64,000 nt of DNA, taken from contig NZ_CP022110.1 in assembly GCF_000730165.1 (NCBI RefSeq), positions 248,001-312,000 of the forward strand. Direction: 5' to 3'. This stretch comes from Nitrospirillum viridazoti CBAmc (lineage in GTDB: Bacteria; Pseudomonadota; Alphaproteobacteria; Azospirillales; Azospirillaceae). Below are positions 56,114 to 64,000 of the stretch, one piece after another (the stretch's first letter is position 1; each line of letters starts with the position of its first letter). The notes beneath the pieces are model-generated. The model saw only the letters and a program-made list of their open reading frames with translations. It was not told the DNA's origin and searched no databases. The position numbers and the translations under genes are program-made.

Positions 56114-57049
56114 TTAAGGTGCGTATGCCCTCTGGTCTCGAATGAGTGCGTTGGCGAGGATAATGAGCTTACGCATGACAGCGACGAGGGCGGCTTTGGG
56201 CTTTTTGCCGGCGTTGATCAGCCTCCGATAGAAGTCTTTGAGGGTGTGGTTGTGCTTGCTGGCGACGAGGGCGGCCATATAGAGGACGGATCGGACCTCT
56301 GATCTTCCGCCGTAAATGCTCCTGGGCCTGTCGCGTTTGCCGCTCTGGTTATCCATGGGAGCGACGCCGACCAATGCGGCGGCCTGGTGTCGTGTGATGG
56401 CGCCCAGTTCGGGCATGTAGGCCAACAGGACGGTTGAGCAGGCCGGACCGACGCCGGGGATGGACTGGAGCCTGGCGTTGTTGGTCCTGAAGGTTTCATG
56501 CTGGGCGATGAGGTCAGCGATACGCTTTTCGATGCGGGCGATCTGAAGGGCCAGGATGTTCAGGTGGCGTTTGCTCAGACGGGCCAACTCCAGGTCCTCC
56601 AGAAGCTGAGCCTGGTTGCGGACCATGGTCTGCATGTTGGTGAGCTGACGCCGTCGCGTGGCCAGTTCCGCCAGTTTCTCCCGATGTGGGTCTGCCTGGT
56701 ATGGCTCCCCTTCAATTGCCTGCGCGAAGGCGGTGATCATTCGGGCATCGAGGCGGTCATTCTTGGCCCAGCGCCCACTGGCTCGTGCGAAATGCCGAAC
56801 CCGGCGGGGATCGACGATACGGACGGGAATATTGGCCTTCCATAAAGCCTTCATGACAAGTCGCTCGTAGCCGCCGCTGGCCTCCACAACGACCTGTACA
56901 GCCCGCTTCCGGCACCGTTGCAGGAGGGTGGCATATCCGGCTTTGGTGTTATCGATTTGAAAGGTCTCTCCCGTCGCGGCATCGAAGCCGTCCAGGCGGG
57001 CCTTGCTGACATCCAGGGCGATGATAGAGTCGTTCTGCGCCATCTTCAT
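56114..57049 (-). CDS. IS110-family transposase, copy 2
   Basis: Protein sequence identical to the transposase at 26962-27897 (311 residues), so it should be functional. Same DEDD and Tnp_20 motifs and the same AAGGA before ATG 57049. The two copies together suggest recent movement or gene conversion. Confidence 0.95.
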   Translation of the reverse strand: MKMAQNDSIIALDVSKARLDGFDAATGETFQIDNTKAGYATLLQRCRKRAVQVVVEASGGYERLVMKALWKANIPVRIVDPRRVRHFARASGRWAKNDRLDARMITAFAQAIEGEPYQADPHREKLAELATRRRQLTNMQTMVRNQAQLLEDLELARLSKRHLNILALQIARIEKRIADLIAQHETFRTNNARLQSIPGVGPACSTVLLAYMPELGAITRHQAAALVGVAPMDNQSGKRDRPRSIYGGRSEVRSVLYMAALVASKHNHTLKDFYRRLINAGKKPKAALVAVMRKLIILANALIRDQRAYAP

Positions 57050-57056
57050 GCTCCCA

Positions 57057-57219
57057 TCCTTGCACGTACGGGGCGGCAACCCCCGGCAACTGTTCGGGTC
57101 AATGAAGGGGCCGTTCGGAGAGCCTTGCTTGGCTACGGAGCGCGAACTACCGAAAAGCGGAGCGGTCTTCCGGACGGGTCACGAGCTGGGGCATGCCCCA
57201 GCTCGTGACAGCGCATTTT
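57057..57219 (-). ncRNA. putative IS110 bridge RNA, copy 2
   Basis: Same layout as copy 1, with candidate target guide AGCCAAGC at 57127-57134. It differs from copy 1 by one base (57084), which falls in the third possible stem-loop, the expected donor-binding part. RNA ends are estimated. Confidence 0.55.
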
Positions 57220-57240
57220 ACGCAGATTATGGAAGACACA

Positions 57241-57272
57241 AGGCGCGGATGCGCCGCCGGCGCCTGAGGCAA
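57241..57272 (+). repeat. intergenic repeat copy 11, right part
   Basis: AG core, variable hairpin GCGC-GGAT-GCGC, and GGCGCCTGAGGC. Confidence 0.88.
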
Positions 57273-57278
57273 CAAAAA

Positions 57279-57305
57279 AGCCCCGCTGTCAGGCGGGGCT
57301 TTTTA
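57279..57305. terminator. intrinsic terminator after the DUF4167 gene
   Basis: AGCCCCGC and GCGGGGCT form an 8-bp stem with A-runs on the left and T-runs on the right; bidirectional. It begins directly after the repeat and ends a few bases before the DUF4167 stop. Confidence 0.9.
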
Positions 57306-57308
57306 AGA

Positions 57309-57764
57309 TCACGCGCTCAGCGGCTCGCGCTCATCTTCGGCCTGGGCATCGCCCTCGCCGTCGTCGGCCGCATCGCCGCCCTCGGCGTCGTCGTAGCCCG
57401 GCTGGGGCTGGTAGCCCCGGGGCTCGCCGCTGCGCTGGCGCTGTTCGGACTCGTTGATCTGCGTGATGATGCGGAAATAGTGCTCCGCATGCTGCAGATA
57501 GTTTTCCGCCGCCACCCGGTCGCCGGACGACTGGGCGTCGCGGGCCAGGGCCAGGTACTTCTCATGCACCTGGAAGGCGTTGCCGCGGATGCGCACATCC
57601 GGGCCGTTGCTGTCAAAGGTCTGGTGGCGCAGGGGCACGTTCTGGCGGCGGTTATTGCCGCCACCGTTGTTGCCACCGCCATTGCCGCCGCTGTTGCCGC
57701 CGGCATTGCCACCGTTGTTACCGCCGCGTCCACGCGAACGCCTGGAGTTCGGTCCCTGTCTCAT
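57309..57764 (-). CDS. DUF4167 domain-containing protein
   Basis: A protein of 151 residues. A Gly/Asn/Arg-rich N-terminus (~45 residues of GGNN repeats) precedes the conserved domain (FDSNGPDVRIRGNAFQVHEK, YLALARDAQSSGDRVAAENY, LQHAEHYFRI). The C-terminus is acidic. The family is common in alphaproteobacteria beside prmC/prfA and is thought to bind RNA or ribosomes, but this is unproven. Here prmC lies 347 bp upstream on the same strand. Confidence 0.9.
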   Translation of the reverse strand: MRQGPNSRRSRGRGGNNGGNAGGNSGGNGGGNNGGGNNRRQNVPLRHQTFDSNGPDVRIRGNAFQVHEKYLALARDAQSSGDRVAAENYLQHAEHYFRIITQINESEQRQRSGEPRGYQPQPGYDDAEGGDAADDGEGDAQAEDEREPLSA

Positions 57765-58111
57765 CCGACTGCTGCTCTAGCCCCGTTGGAGTTCGATGCA
57801 TGCCGTGCCAAGGGGGCGGACATCATCATCCGCGCCACCGCATCCGATCCCGGAATCCACACCGTAACCCGGAAGGAACCGGATCGACCATGCTGGGCAA
57901 ACTGGCATGCCGTGGTGATCATCATTGGCCCATGAACGCTAGCCCGGCCCCTATAACGGTGTCCCCCGTTTCGAACCTGGCGCGTCGCCCCTTCGGCCTT
58001 CACCACGCAAAACGACCCTAAACGCTGAATCCCGCTAATCCAACATTTTTTTTGGCGATGCGGCCCTGCGCGGCTGGCGCAAGCGGTCAGGGGCCCTGGT
58101 CTTTTGGGGAA
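57765..58111. other. intergenic region between prmC and DUF4167
   Basis: About 350 bases, both neighbours on the minus strand. Nothing convincing is seen beyond a T-run near 58046. It may hold the promoter of the DUF4167 gene. Confidence 0.5.
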
Positions 58112-58974
58112 TCAGCTGCGCCGCCGGGCGGCGACCACCCGGTCGTGGCCGGCCAAATCGTCCACCCGTTCCAGCACCTCGAGGCCCGCGGCGGCGAACA
58201 AGGCTGCCACATCCGCCCCTTGGCCGGCGCCATGTTCCACCGCCAGCAGGCCGCCGGGCAGCAGCAGGCCACGGGCCACCGTGGCCAGGTGACGGTACGG
58301 GTCCAGTCCATCGGCACCGCCATCCAGCGCCCGCATCGGATCGAAGGTCCGCACCTCCGGCTCCAGGCCGGCGATGTCGGCGGCCGGGATGTAGGGCGGG
58401 TTGGAAACCATGGCGTCGAAGCGGCCCCCCGCACCCAGCGCGTCTGTCCAGCTGCCGACCAGGAAGGCGCTGCGGCTCGCGAATCCCAGGGCCTTCGCGT
58501 TGGCGGCGGCGGTCTGGGCGGCACCGGGGGCGATGTCCACGCCCAGGCCCCAGGCGCCCGGCAGCTCGGACAGCAGCGCCAGCAGGATGCAGCCGCTGCC
58601 CGTGCCCAGATCCAGCAGGCGCCGGGGACGCTGGCCGTCGGGCAGGTGGCGCAACGCGGCTTCCACCAGGGTCTCGGTATCGGGCCGGGGGTCCAGCGTG
58701 TCCGGCGCCAGGCGGAACTCCAGGCTCCAGAACTCCCGCCTGCCCAGAATGCGCGACACCGGTTCGCGTGCCGCCCGGCGATCGACCAGGGCGGCCAGGG
58801 CGGCCTGCGCCTCGGCTGGCACCGGCCGGTCGCCGTCCAGCAGCAGGGCGGTGCGTGACCAACCCAGCGCCTCCTCCGCCAGCAGGCGAACGTCCAGCCG
58901 GGGGCTGGCGCAGCCGGCGGCGGCCAGGCGGTCCTCGGCCGTTTTCAATACATCACGGAGGAGAAGGGGCCCGC

Positions 58975-58978
<4 letters not shown>
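58112..58978 (-). CDS. prmC: release factor glutamine methyltransferase PrmC
   Basis: Methylates the glutamine of the GGQ motif in release factors; 288 residues. Motif [17 protein letters not shown] and the catalytic NPPY ([15 protein letters not shown]) are clear, after an N-terminal helical domain ([17 protein letters not shown]). GTG 58978 overlaps the prfA stop (GTGA), so the two are translationally coupled, matching enzyme and substrate. Confidence 0.96.
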
Positions 58979-60063
<1,085 letters not shown>

Positions 60064-60100
60064 ATCTTATCCGTCATCCCGTATCCGGGCTGACTAAAGC

Positions 60101-60199
60101 CCTCAAGCGCCGGGCGGCGGCATCCGCCGCCTTGGCTTGTCCTCACTTTCCAGTCCGCTGACGCTCCCCGGAAAGTTCCGGCGGCCGCAGTCGCGGCCT
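60101..60199 (-). repeat. intergenic repeat copy 12 (inverted orientation)
   Basis: On the minus strand: GGCCGCGACTGCGGCC, ACTTTCCGGGGAGCGTCAGC, GAGGACAAGCCAAG, variable hairpin GGCGGC-GGAT-GCCGCC, and GGCGCTTGAGGG. The core AGCCAAG is intact. Confidence 0.88.
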
Positions 60200-60237
60200 G
60201 ACGGCTTGAGTCCGGAACTCAAGCCGCGGGCCTCGTA

Positions 60238-61374
60238 TCATTCGGCGGCAGCGGCGGCCTCCTCGGCGGCCTGGGCGGCCTTGATCTCCTCGGCCTTCTT
60301 CTCCACCAGCGACACCAGGTGGTCGACGATGCTCTCGTCCTTCAGGCGGTGGGCCGGCTGGCCCGCCAGGAACACCTGGTGCACGCCCTTGCCGCCACCG
60401 GTGAAGCCGATGTCGGTCATGGTGGCTTCACCCGGGCCGTTCACCACGCAGCCGATGACCGAGACGGTCATGGGGGTGGTGATGTGGGCCAGACGTTCCT
60501 CCAGCACCTCGACCGTCTTGATGACGTCGAACTGCTGGCGGGCGCAGGACGGGCAGGAGATGACGGTGACGCCGCGGCGGCGCAGGCCCAGCGACTTCAG
60601 CATCTCGAAGCCGACCTTGACCTCCTCCTCCGGGGGGGCGGATAGCGACACGCGGATGGTGTCGCCGATGCCCGACCACAGCAGCATGCCCAGGCCGATG
60701 GAAGATTTCACGGTGCCGGCGCGCAGGCCGCCGGCCTCGGTGATGCCGATGTGCAGGGGATAGTCGCAGGCCTCGGCCAGGCCCTGGTAGGCGGCCACGG
60801 CCAGGAACACGTCCGAGGCCTTCACCGAAATCTTGAACTCCCGGAAGTCATGGTCTTCCAGGATCTTGGCGTGGGTCAGGGCGCTTTCCACCAGGGCTTC
60901 GGGGCAAGGCTCGCCATAACGCTCCAGCAACTCGCGCTCCAGCGAGCCGGCGTTGACGCCGATGCGCATGGCGCAGCCGTGGTCCTTGGCGGCCTGCACC
61001 ACCTCGCGCACCCGGTCGGCGGAACCGATGTTGCCGGGGTTGATGCGCAGGCAGGCGGCACCCGCCTCGGCGGCCTCGATGGCGCGCTTATAGTGGAAGT
61101 GGATGTCGGCCACGATGGGCACGTGCACCGCCTTCACGATCTCCTTCAGCGCCGCCGTCGACTCCTCGTCGGGGCAGGAGACGCGGACCATGTCGGCGCC
61201 GGCCTCTTCTGCCCGCAACACCTGCTCGATCGTCGCCTTGGCGTCGGCGGTCAGGGTGTTGGTCATGGTCTGGACGGAGATCGGCGCGTCGCCACCGACC
61301 AGGACGTTGCCGACACGAATCTGACGGGAGGTCCGGCGCAGGATCTGGCGATACGCACGATGGGAGGTGGACAT
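60238..61374 (-). CDS. ispG: 4-hydroxy-3-methylbut-2-enyl diphosphate synthase (GcpE)
   Basis: The penultimate enzyme of the MEP isoprenoid pathway, with a [4Fe-4S] cluster; about 378 residues. N-terminal barrel [34 protein letters not shown], and cluster cysteines in [13 protein letters not shown] with [12 protein letters not shown] at the C-terminus. ATG 61374 ([10 protein letters not shown]) has GAGG upstream; ATG 61389 is in frame. The C-terminal tail is Ala/Glu-rich. Confidence 0.96.
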   Translation of the reverse strand: MSTSHRAYRQILRRTSRQIRVGNVLVGGDAPISVQTMTNTLTADAKATIEQVLRAEEAGADMVRVSCPDEESTAALKEIVKAVHVPIVADIHFHYKRAIEAAEAGAACLRINPGNIGSADRVREVVQAAKDHGCAMRIGVNAGSLERELLERYGEPCPEALVESALTHAKILEDHDFREFKISVKASDVFLAVAAYQGLAEACDYPLHIGITEAGGLRAGTVKSSIGLGMLLWSGIGDTIRVSLSAPPEEEVKVGFEMLKSLGLRRRGVTVISCPSCARQQFDVIKTVEVLEERLAHITTPMTVSVIGCVVNGPGEATMTDIGFTGGGKGVHQVFLAGQPAHRLKDESIVDHLVSLVEKKAEEIKAAQAAEEAAAAAE

Positions 61375-61514
61375 GGGAACTGGCCTCATGGGGGAATTTG
61401 ATCGGTAAAGTGCTGCCGGAAGGCCCCGGGATCAAGAGGCCATCGCACAAGGCTTCACCGCGCCGTGTGCGGGACGGCGCGGTGCATAATGGTTAAGCAG
61501 CCGACGCGGTTGGC

Positions 61515-63131
61515 TTATTTGCCGCCGGCGGCCTGATCCCCGGCGGCCTTGTCCAGCGTGACCAGCATGATGTCGTTGCTGTGCATGGGCAGGGTGGTGG
61601 CATAGCGGCCATCGGCGCCCACGGTCACGGTCTTGTCCGCCTCGGGCAGGTCGCGCGTCAGGTCGGTCAGCTTGGCCTGTTGCTCCGCCGACAGGTTCTT
61701 GGGCGCGCCCATGTCGATGTAGGCGGAATAGGCGTCGTTGGCGCGGAAGCCGGTGCGGTGCACGGCCAGGTGGTATGTGCCGGGCTTCAGGCCCCGGAAC
61801 GACACCTTGACCGACGGGGCGGCCTTGTTGGGGACGATCTTGCTGTAGAAGGACCGGTTGCTGACCGGCTGGTGCGGTTGCTGGAAATCCCACACCAGGG
61901 CGGCGGTCTTGCCTTCCGTCGCGGACGCCATCACCTGGCCGTCTGTCACCGGCACCGCCTGGCCTTGCAGGGCGTGCAGGTACTTGTACGCGAAATAGGC
62001 CGGCTTGCGGATGCCCTCGCGGTTCATCAGGCCGAAGCCGCCCTCGAACGGGGCGGTGGGTGGGCCGGGTTCCTCGAACAGGTCGCTGTAGGTCCAGTAG
62101 CTCATGCCCTGGACCATGCCCTGGCTGGCCTTCAGCTTGGTCAGGATATAAGGCGCGCTGACGTAGCTGTCGTGCACCAGGTCGCGCGGGGTGTAGCTGG
62201 TGCTCCACTCCGTGAAATAGAGCGGCAGGGTGGGGAAGCGGGAGGCGGCGATCTGCTGGCGCACCTTGCGCACGTCGCCCACGATGGCGTCGGGGGAGGG
62301 CGACAGCTTGGTGTCGGCCTTGCCCGCCTCATCCAGGAAACCGCCGTCCACGCCATAGGTGTGGGTGGTGACGAAGTCCACGGGCGCGCCGCTCTTGGCC
62401 ACATGGTCCAGGAATTCCGGCACCCAGGCGGCGCCGGCCGTGGCGGGGCCGCCTACGCGCAGTTCCGGGTCGATGGCCTTCATGGTGTTGGCCGTCAGGT
62501 CGTACAGCGCGAAATACGCCTGCTGGTCGCCGCCTTCCCAGAAGCCAGCCAGGTTGGGCTCGTTCCATACCTCGAAGAACCAGCTGCGCACCTCGGCCTG
62601 GCCATAGCGCGCCTCGATGTGCTGGACGAAGGCCGTGATCAGGTCGCGCCAGGCGTTGGGCCGGGGGTGGGAGGTGTTGCCCTCCCAATAGAAAATCTTG
62701 TTCTCCGACGTCGCCATGGCCTTGGGCGTGAAGCCCAGCTCGACGAAGGGCTTCAGCCCCCGCGCCTTCAGGTCGTCGTACAGCTGGTCTATCTTGCTCC
62801 AGTCATAGGTGACCGTGCCGTTCTCGACCTTCACCGTGCCCAGCACGTCGTGGAAGATGGCGTGGAAGCGGATGTAGCGGAAGCCCAGCTCGTCCTGGGT
62901 GGTCTTCAGTTGGGCCATGCTGTCCGGCCGCATCAGCGTGCCGGGATAATCGGAGCCGACGGACAGGTCGTAGAAGCGGTCCAGCGGCTGGGTCGCCTTG
63001 GCCACGTCCACCTCGACCTGGCGGATGCGGCCCTCGGCCCGGGCCGACTGGGTGGCCAGGCCCACGGCCAGGGTCGCGCAGGCGGAAAGACAAGCGGCGA
63101 CGGCCGCCTTGCTGCGAAACAGGGAAGCCAT
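61515..63131 (-). CDS. secreted glycoside hydrolase family 39 (beta-xylosidase-like)
   Basis: A protein of 538 residues with a signal peptide (AAVAACLSACATLAVGLATQ, ending SARAE). The TIM barrel has the acid/base glutamate in FFEVWNEPNLAGFW and the nucleophile in LYFTEWSTSY, as in GH39 beta-xylosidases or alpha-iduronidases. The C-terminal ~150 residues form a beta-sandwich (TYHLAVHRTGFRANDAYSAY). The ATG overlaps the rodZ stop by one base (TGATG), so translation is likely coupled. The substrate (xylan-like or another beta-linked sugar) is open. Confidence 0.93.
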   Translation of the reverse strand: MASLFRSKAAVAACLSACATLAVGLATQSARAEGRIRQVEVDVAKATQPLDRFYDLSVGSDYPGTLMRPDSMAQLKTTQDELGFRYIRFHAIFHDVLGTVKVENGTVTYDWSKIDQLYDDLKARGLKPFVELGFTPKAMATSENKIFYWEGNTSHPRPNAWRDLITAFVQHIEARYGQAEVRSWFFEVWNEPNLAGFWEGGDQQAYFALYDLTANTMKAIDPELRVGGPATAGAAWVPEFLDHVAKSGAPVDFVTTHTYGVDGGFLDEAGKADTKLSPSPDAIVGDVRKVRQQIAASRFPTLPLYFTEWSTSYTPRDLVHDSYVSAPYILTKLKASQGMVQGMSYWTYSDLFEEPGPPTAPFEGGFGLMNREGIRKPAYFAYKYLHALQGQAVPVTDGQVMASATEGKTAALVWDFQQPHQPVSNRSFYSKIVPNKAAPSVKVSFRGLKPGTYHLAVHRTGFRANDAYSAYIDMGAPKNLSAEQQAKLTDLTRDLPEADKTVTVGADGRYATTLPMHSNDIMLVTLDKAAGDQAAGGK

Positions 63132-64000
63132 CAGTGAGTCACCCGAGCCTGTAAATCATCCGGTTGCAGGGGATAGCTGCGCACCACCTGGCCCTTGGCG
63201 CCCAGGGCGGCCAGGTCCTTGCCGTCCAGGCTGACGACCACGCCGCCGGCGTTGCCGGTTTCCAGGGTCAGGCCAGGCACGTCGGGAGCGCGGAAGCTGT
63301 CGCCCGGGTGCAGCACGCGGGACGCCCACAGCGTGCCCTTGGCGTCGCGCACCTGGATCCAGCTTTCGTCCGTGGCGCGCACCACCACGCGGGCGGGGCC
63401 GGTCTGGCCGAAGACGCGGCCCTTGGCGGGGGCCGGCACCGCCCCCGGGGCGGTGGTGTCGGGGCGCATGCTGGCGTCGGCCGGGGCGGCGTCCGGATCG
63501 GCCGCGGCGGTCTTGGGCTGGCCCAGGTCGGGCATCTGCGGCGCCTCGTCATCCGGCGCCTCGGATGCGACCGGTGCCGAGGTCGTTTGCTGGGGCGCGG
63601 CCGACTGTGGCGCCGTCGCGGTCTTGCCCGGTGCGGCGGGCGGCGCGGCGGTCCCCTGGCCTGCGGGAGCGTTGGTCGCCGGCGCCTGCGGGGCAGCCGG
63701 GGCGTTGGCGGGGGCCGCGGGCACGGGGCCGGGCATGGCGTCGGGCAGCGGCGCGGTGGCGTCGGGGGCGGCCCCCACCTCCGGCGCCGTGGGCTGCGCC
63801 TGGTTCAGCAGGGCCTGCACGGCGGGGGCCGGCAGCACGTTGGCCGGCGGCGGGGAGGAGGCATCGCTGTTGCCCGTCAGGTGGGCCAGCCGCTCCGGCA
63901 GCTTGGGCACCAGGTCCAGGGCGCTGCGGTCGGCGGAGGAATAGAGGTACCATCCGCCATAAAGGGCCGCGGCCAGCACCACGGCGCCAACAATCAGCGC
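63131..64000 (-). CDS. rodZ: RodZ-like cell-shape protein (DUF4115), N-terminus beyond window
   Basis: Partial gene. A transmembrane helix is at the window edge (LIVGAVVLAAALYGGWYLY), then a long Pro/Ala-rich periplasmic linker (~150 residues) and a C-terminal DUF4115 domain (VVVRATDESWIQVRDAKGTL, LHPGDSFRAPDVPGLTLETG). RodZ links MreB to the wall machinery; its cytoplasmic HTH part would lie past 64000. The position before ispG is typical for alphaproteobacteria, apart from the intervening GH39 gene. Confidence 0.88.
   Translation of the reverse strand, partial: ALIVGAVVLAAALYGGWYLYSSADRSALDLVPKLPERLAHLTGNSDASSPPPANVLPAPAVQALLNQAQPTAPEVGAAPDATAPLPDAMPGPVPAAPANAPAAPQAPATNAPAGQGTAAPPAAPGKTATAPQSAAPQQTTSAPVASEAPDDEAPQMPDLGQPKTAAADPDAAPADASMRPDTTAPGAVPAPAKGRVFGQTGPARVVVRATDESWIQVRDAKGTLWASRVLHPGDSFRAPDVPGLTLETGNAGGVVVSLDGKDLAALGAKGQVVRSYPLQPDDLQARVTH

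Larger units (their letters stand above)
56105..57240 (-). mobile_element. IS110-family insertion sequence, copy 2
   Basis: A 1136-bp element nearly identical to copy 1: three differences (56693, 56708, 57084), two synonymous and one in the non-coding region. Inserted at the same base of another repeat copy and in the same orientation. Confidence 0.93.

Overview
The window is about 64 kb of GC-rich DNA, densely packed with genes on both strands. It looks like the chromosome of an alphaproteobacterium, most likely Rhodospirillales/Azospirillaceae-like. This placement is inferred from FzlA (a GST-fold FtsZ partner known from alphaproteobacteria), an intracellular PHB depolymerase, a DUF4167-prmC-prfA-ispG-rodZ block, DUF1178 and DUF971 proteins, and the thioredoxin/LON/Trm112/DUF971 cluster. 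Most of the content is housekeeping: TCA cycle and leucine synthesis (acnA, leuC), cell wall (PBP1A, rodZ), translation (prfA, prmC, three tRNAs), repair (recQ), envelope stress (psp), isoprenoids (ispG) and ketone-body use (scoAB).

Layout. 1-5.5 kb: a membrane-bound hybrid histidine kinase cut by the window edge, divergent from an unrecognised two-gene operon that ends in a strong terminator. 5.6-13.4 kb: acnA, a TerC-like membrane protein with a structured leader, phoU, tRNA-Thr and recQ. 13.8-25 kb: phaZ, fzlA, several small enzymes, and a MerR/GFA pair divergent from an old-yellow-enzyme gene with a clear MerR-type promoter. 25-32 kb: leuC, the first IS110-family element, an AidB-like acyl-CoA dehydrogenase and PBP1A. 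32.5-36.2 kb: pspF facing a sigma-54-driven psp operon with extra small membrane proteins built from PspB- and PspC-like pieces. 36-42 kb: a solute-binding protein, scoAB, MarC and the thioredoxin/LON cluster. 42.4-55.9 kb: two identical tRNA-Gly genes, then an accessory-looking run of regulators (LysR, TetR) paired with dehydrogenases, transporters and small enzymes. 56-64 kb: the second IS110 copy, DUF4167, prfA-prmC, ispG, a secreted GH39 glycosidase and rodZ, which runs off the end.

The most interesting system links a repeat and a transposon. About a dozen copies of a roughly 100-bp intergenic repeat are scattered through the window. Each full copy carries the conserved string GAGGAAGCCAAG followed by a hairpin whose stem differs in nearly every copy but stays paired, while its loop is always GGAT or GGAC. 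Two nearly identical IS110-family elements (1136 bp, three differences) are both inserted at exactly the same place and in the same orientation inside this repeat, directly after GCCAAG. The element's non-coding 5' region can fold into a stem-loop series like the recently described IS110 bridge RNA, and one loop carries AGCCAAGC, the same string as the target. This suggests an RNA-guided element programmed to use the genome's own intergenic repeats as safe landing sites.
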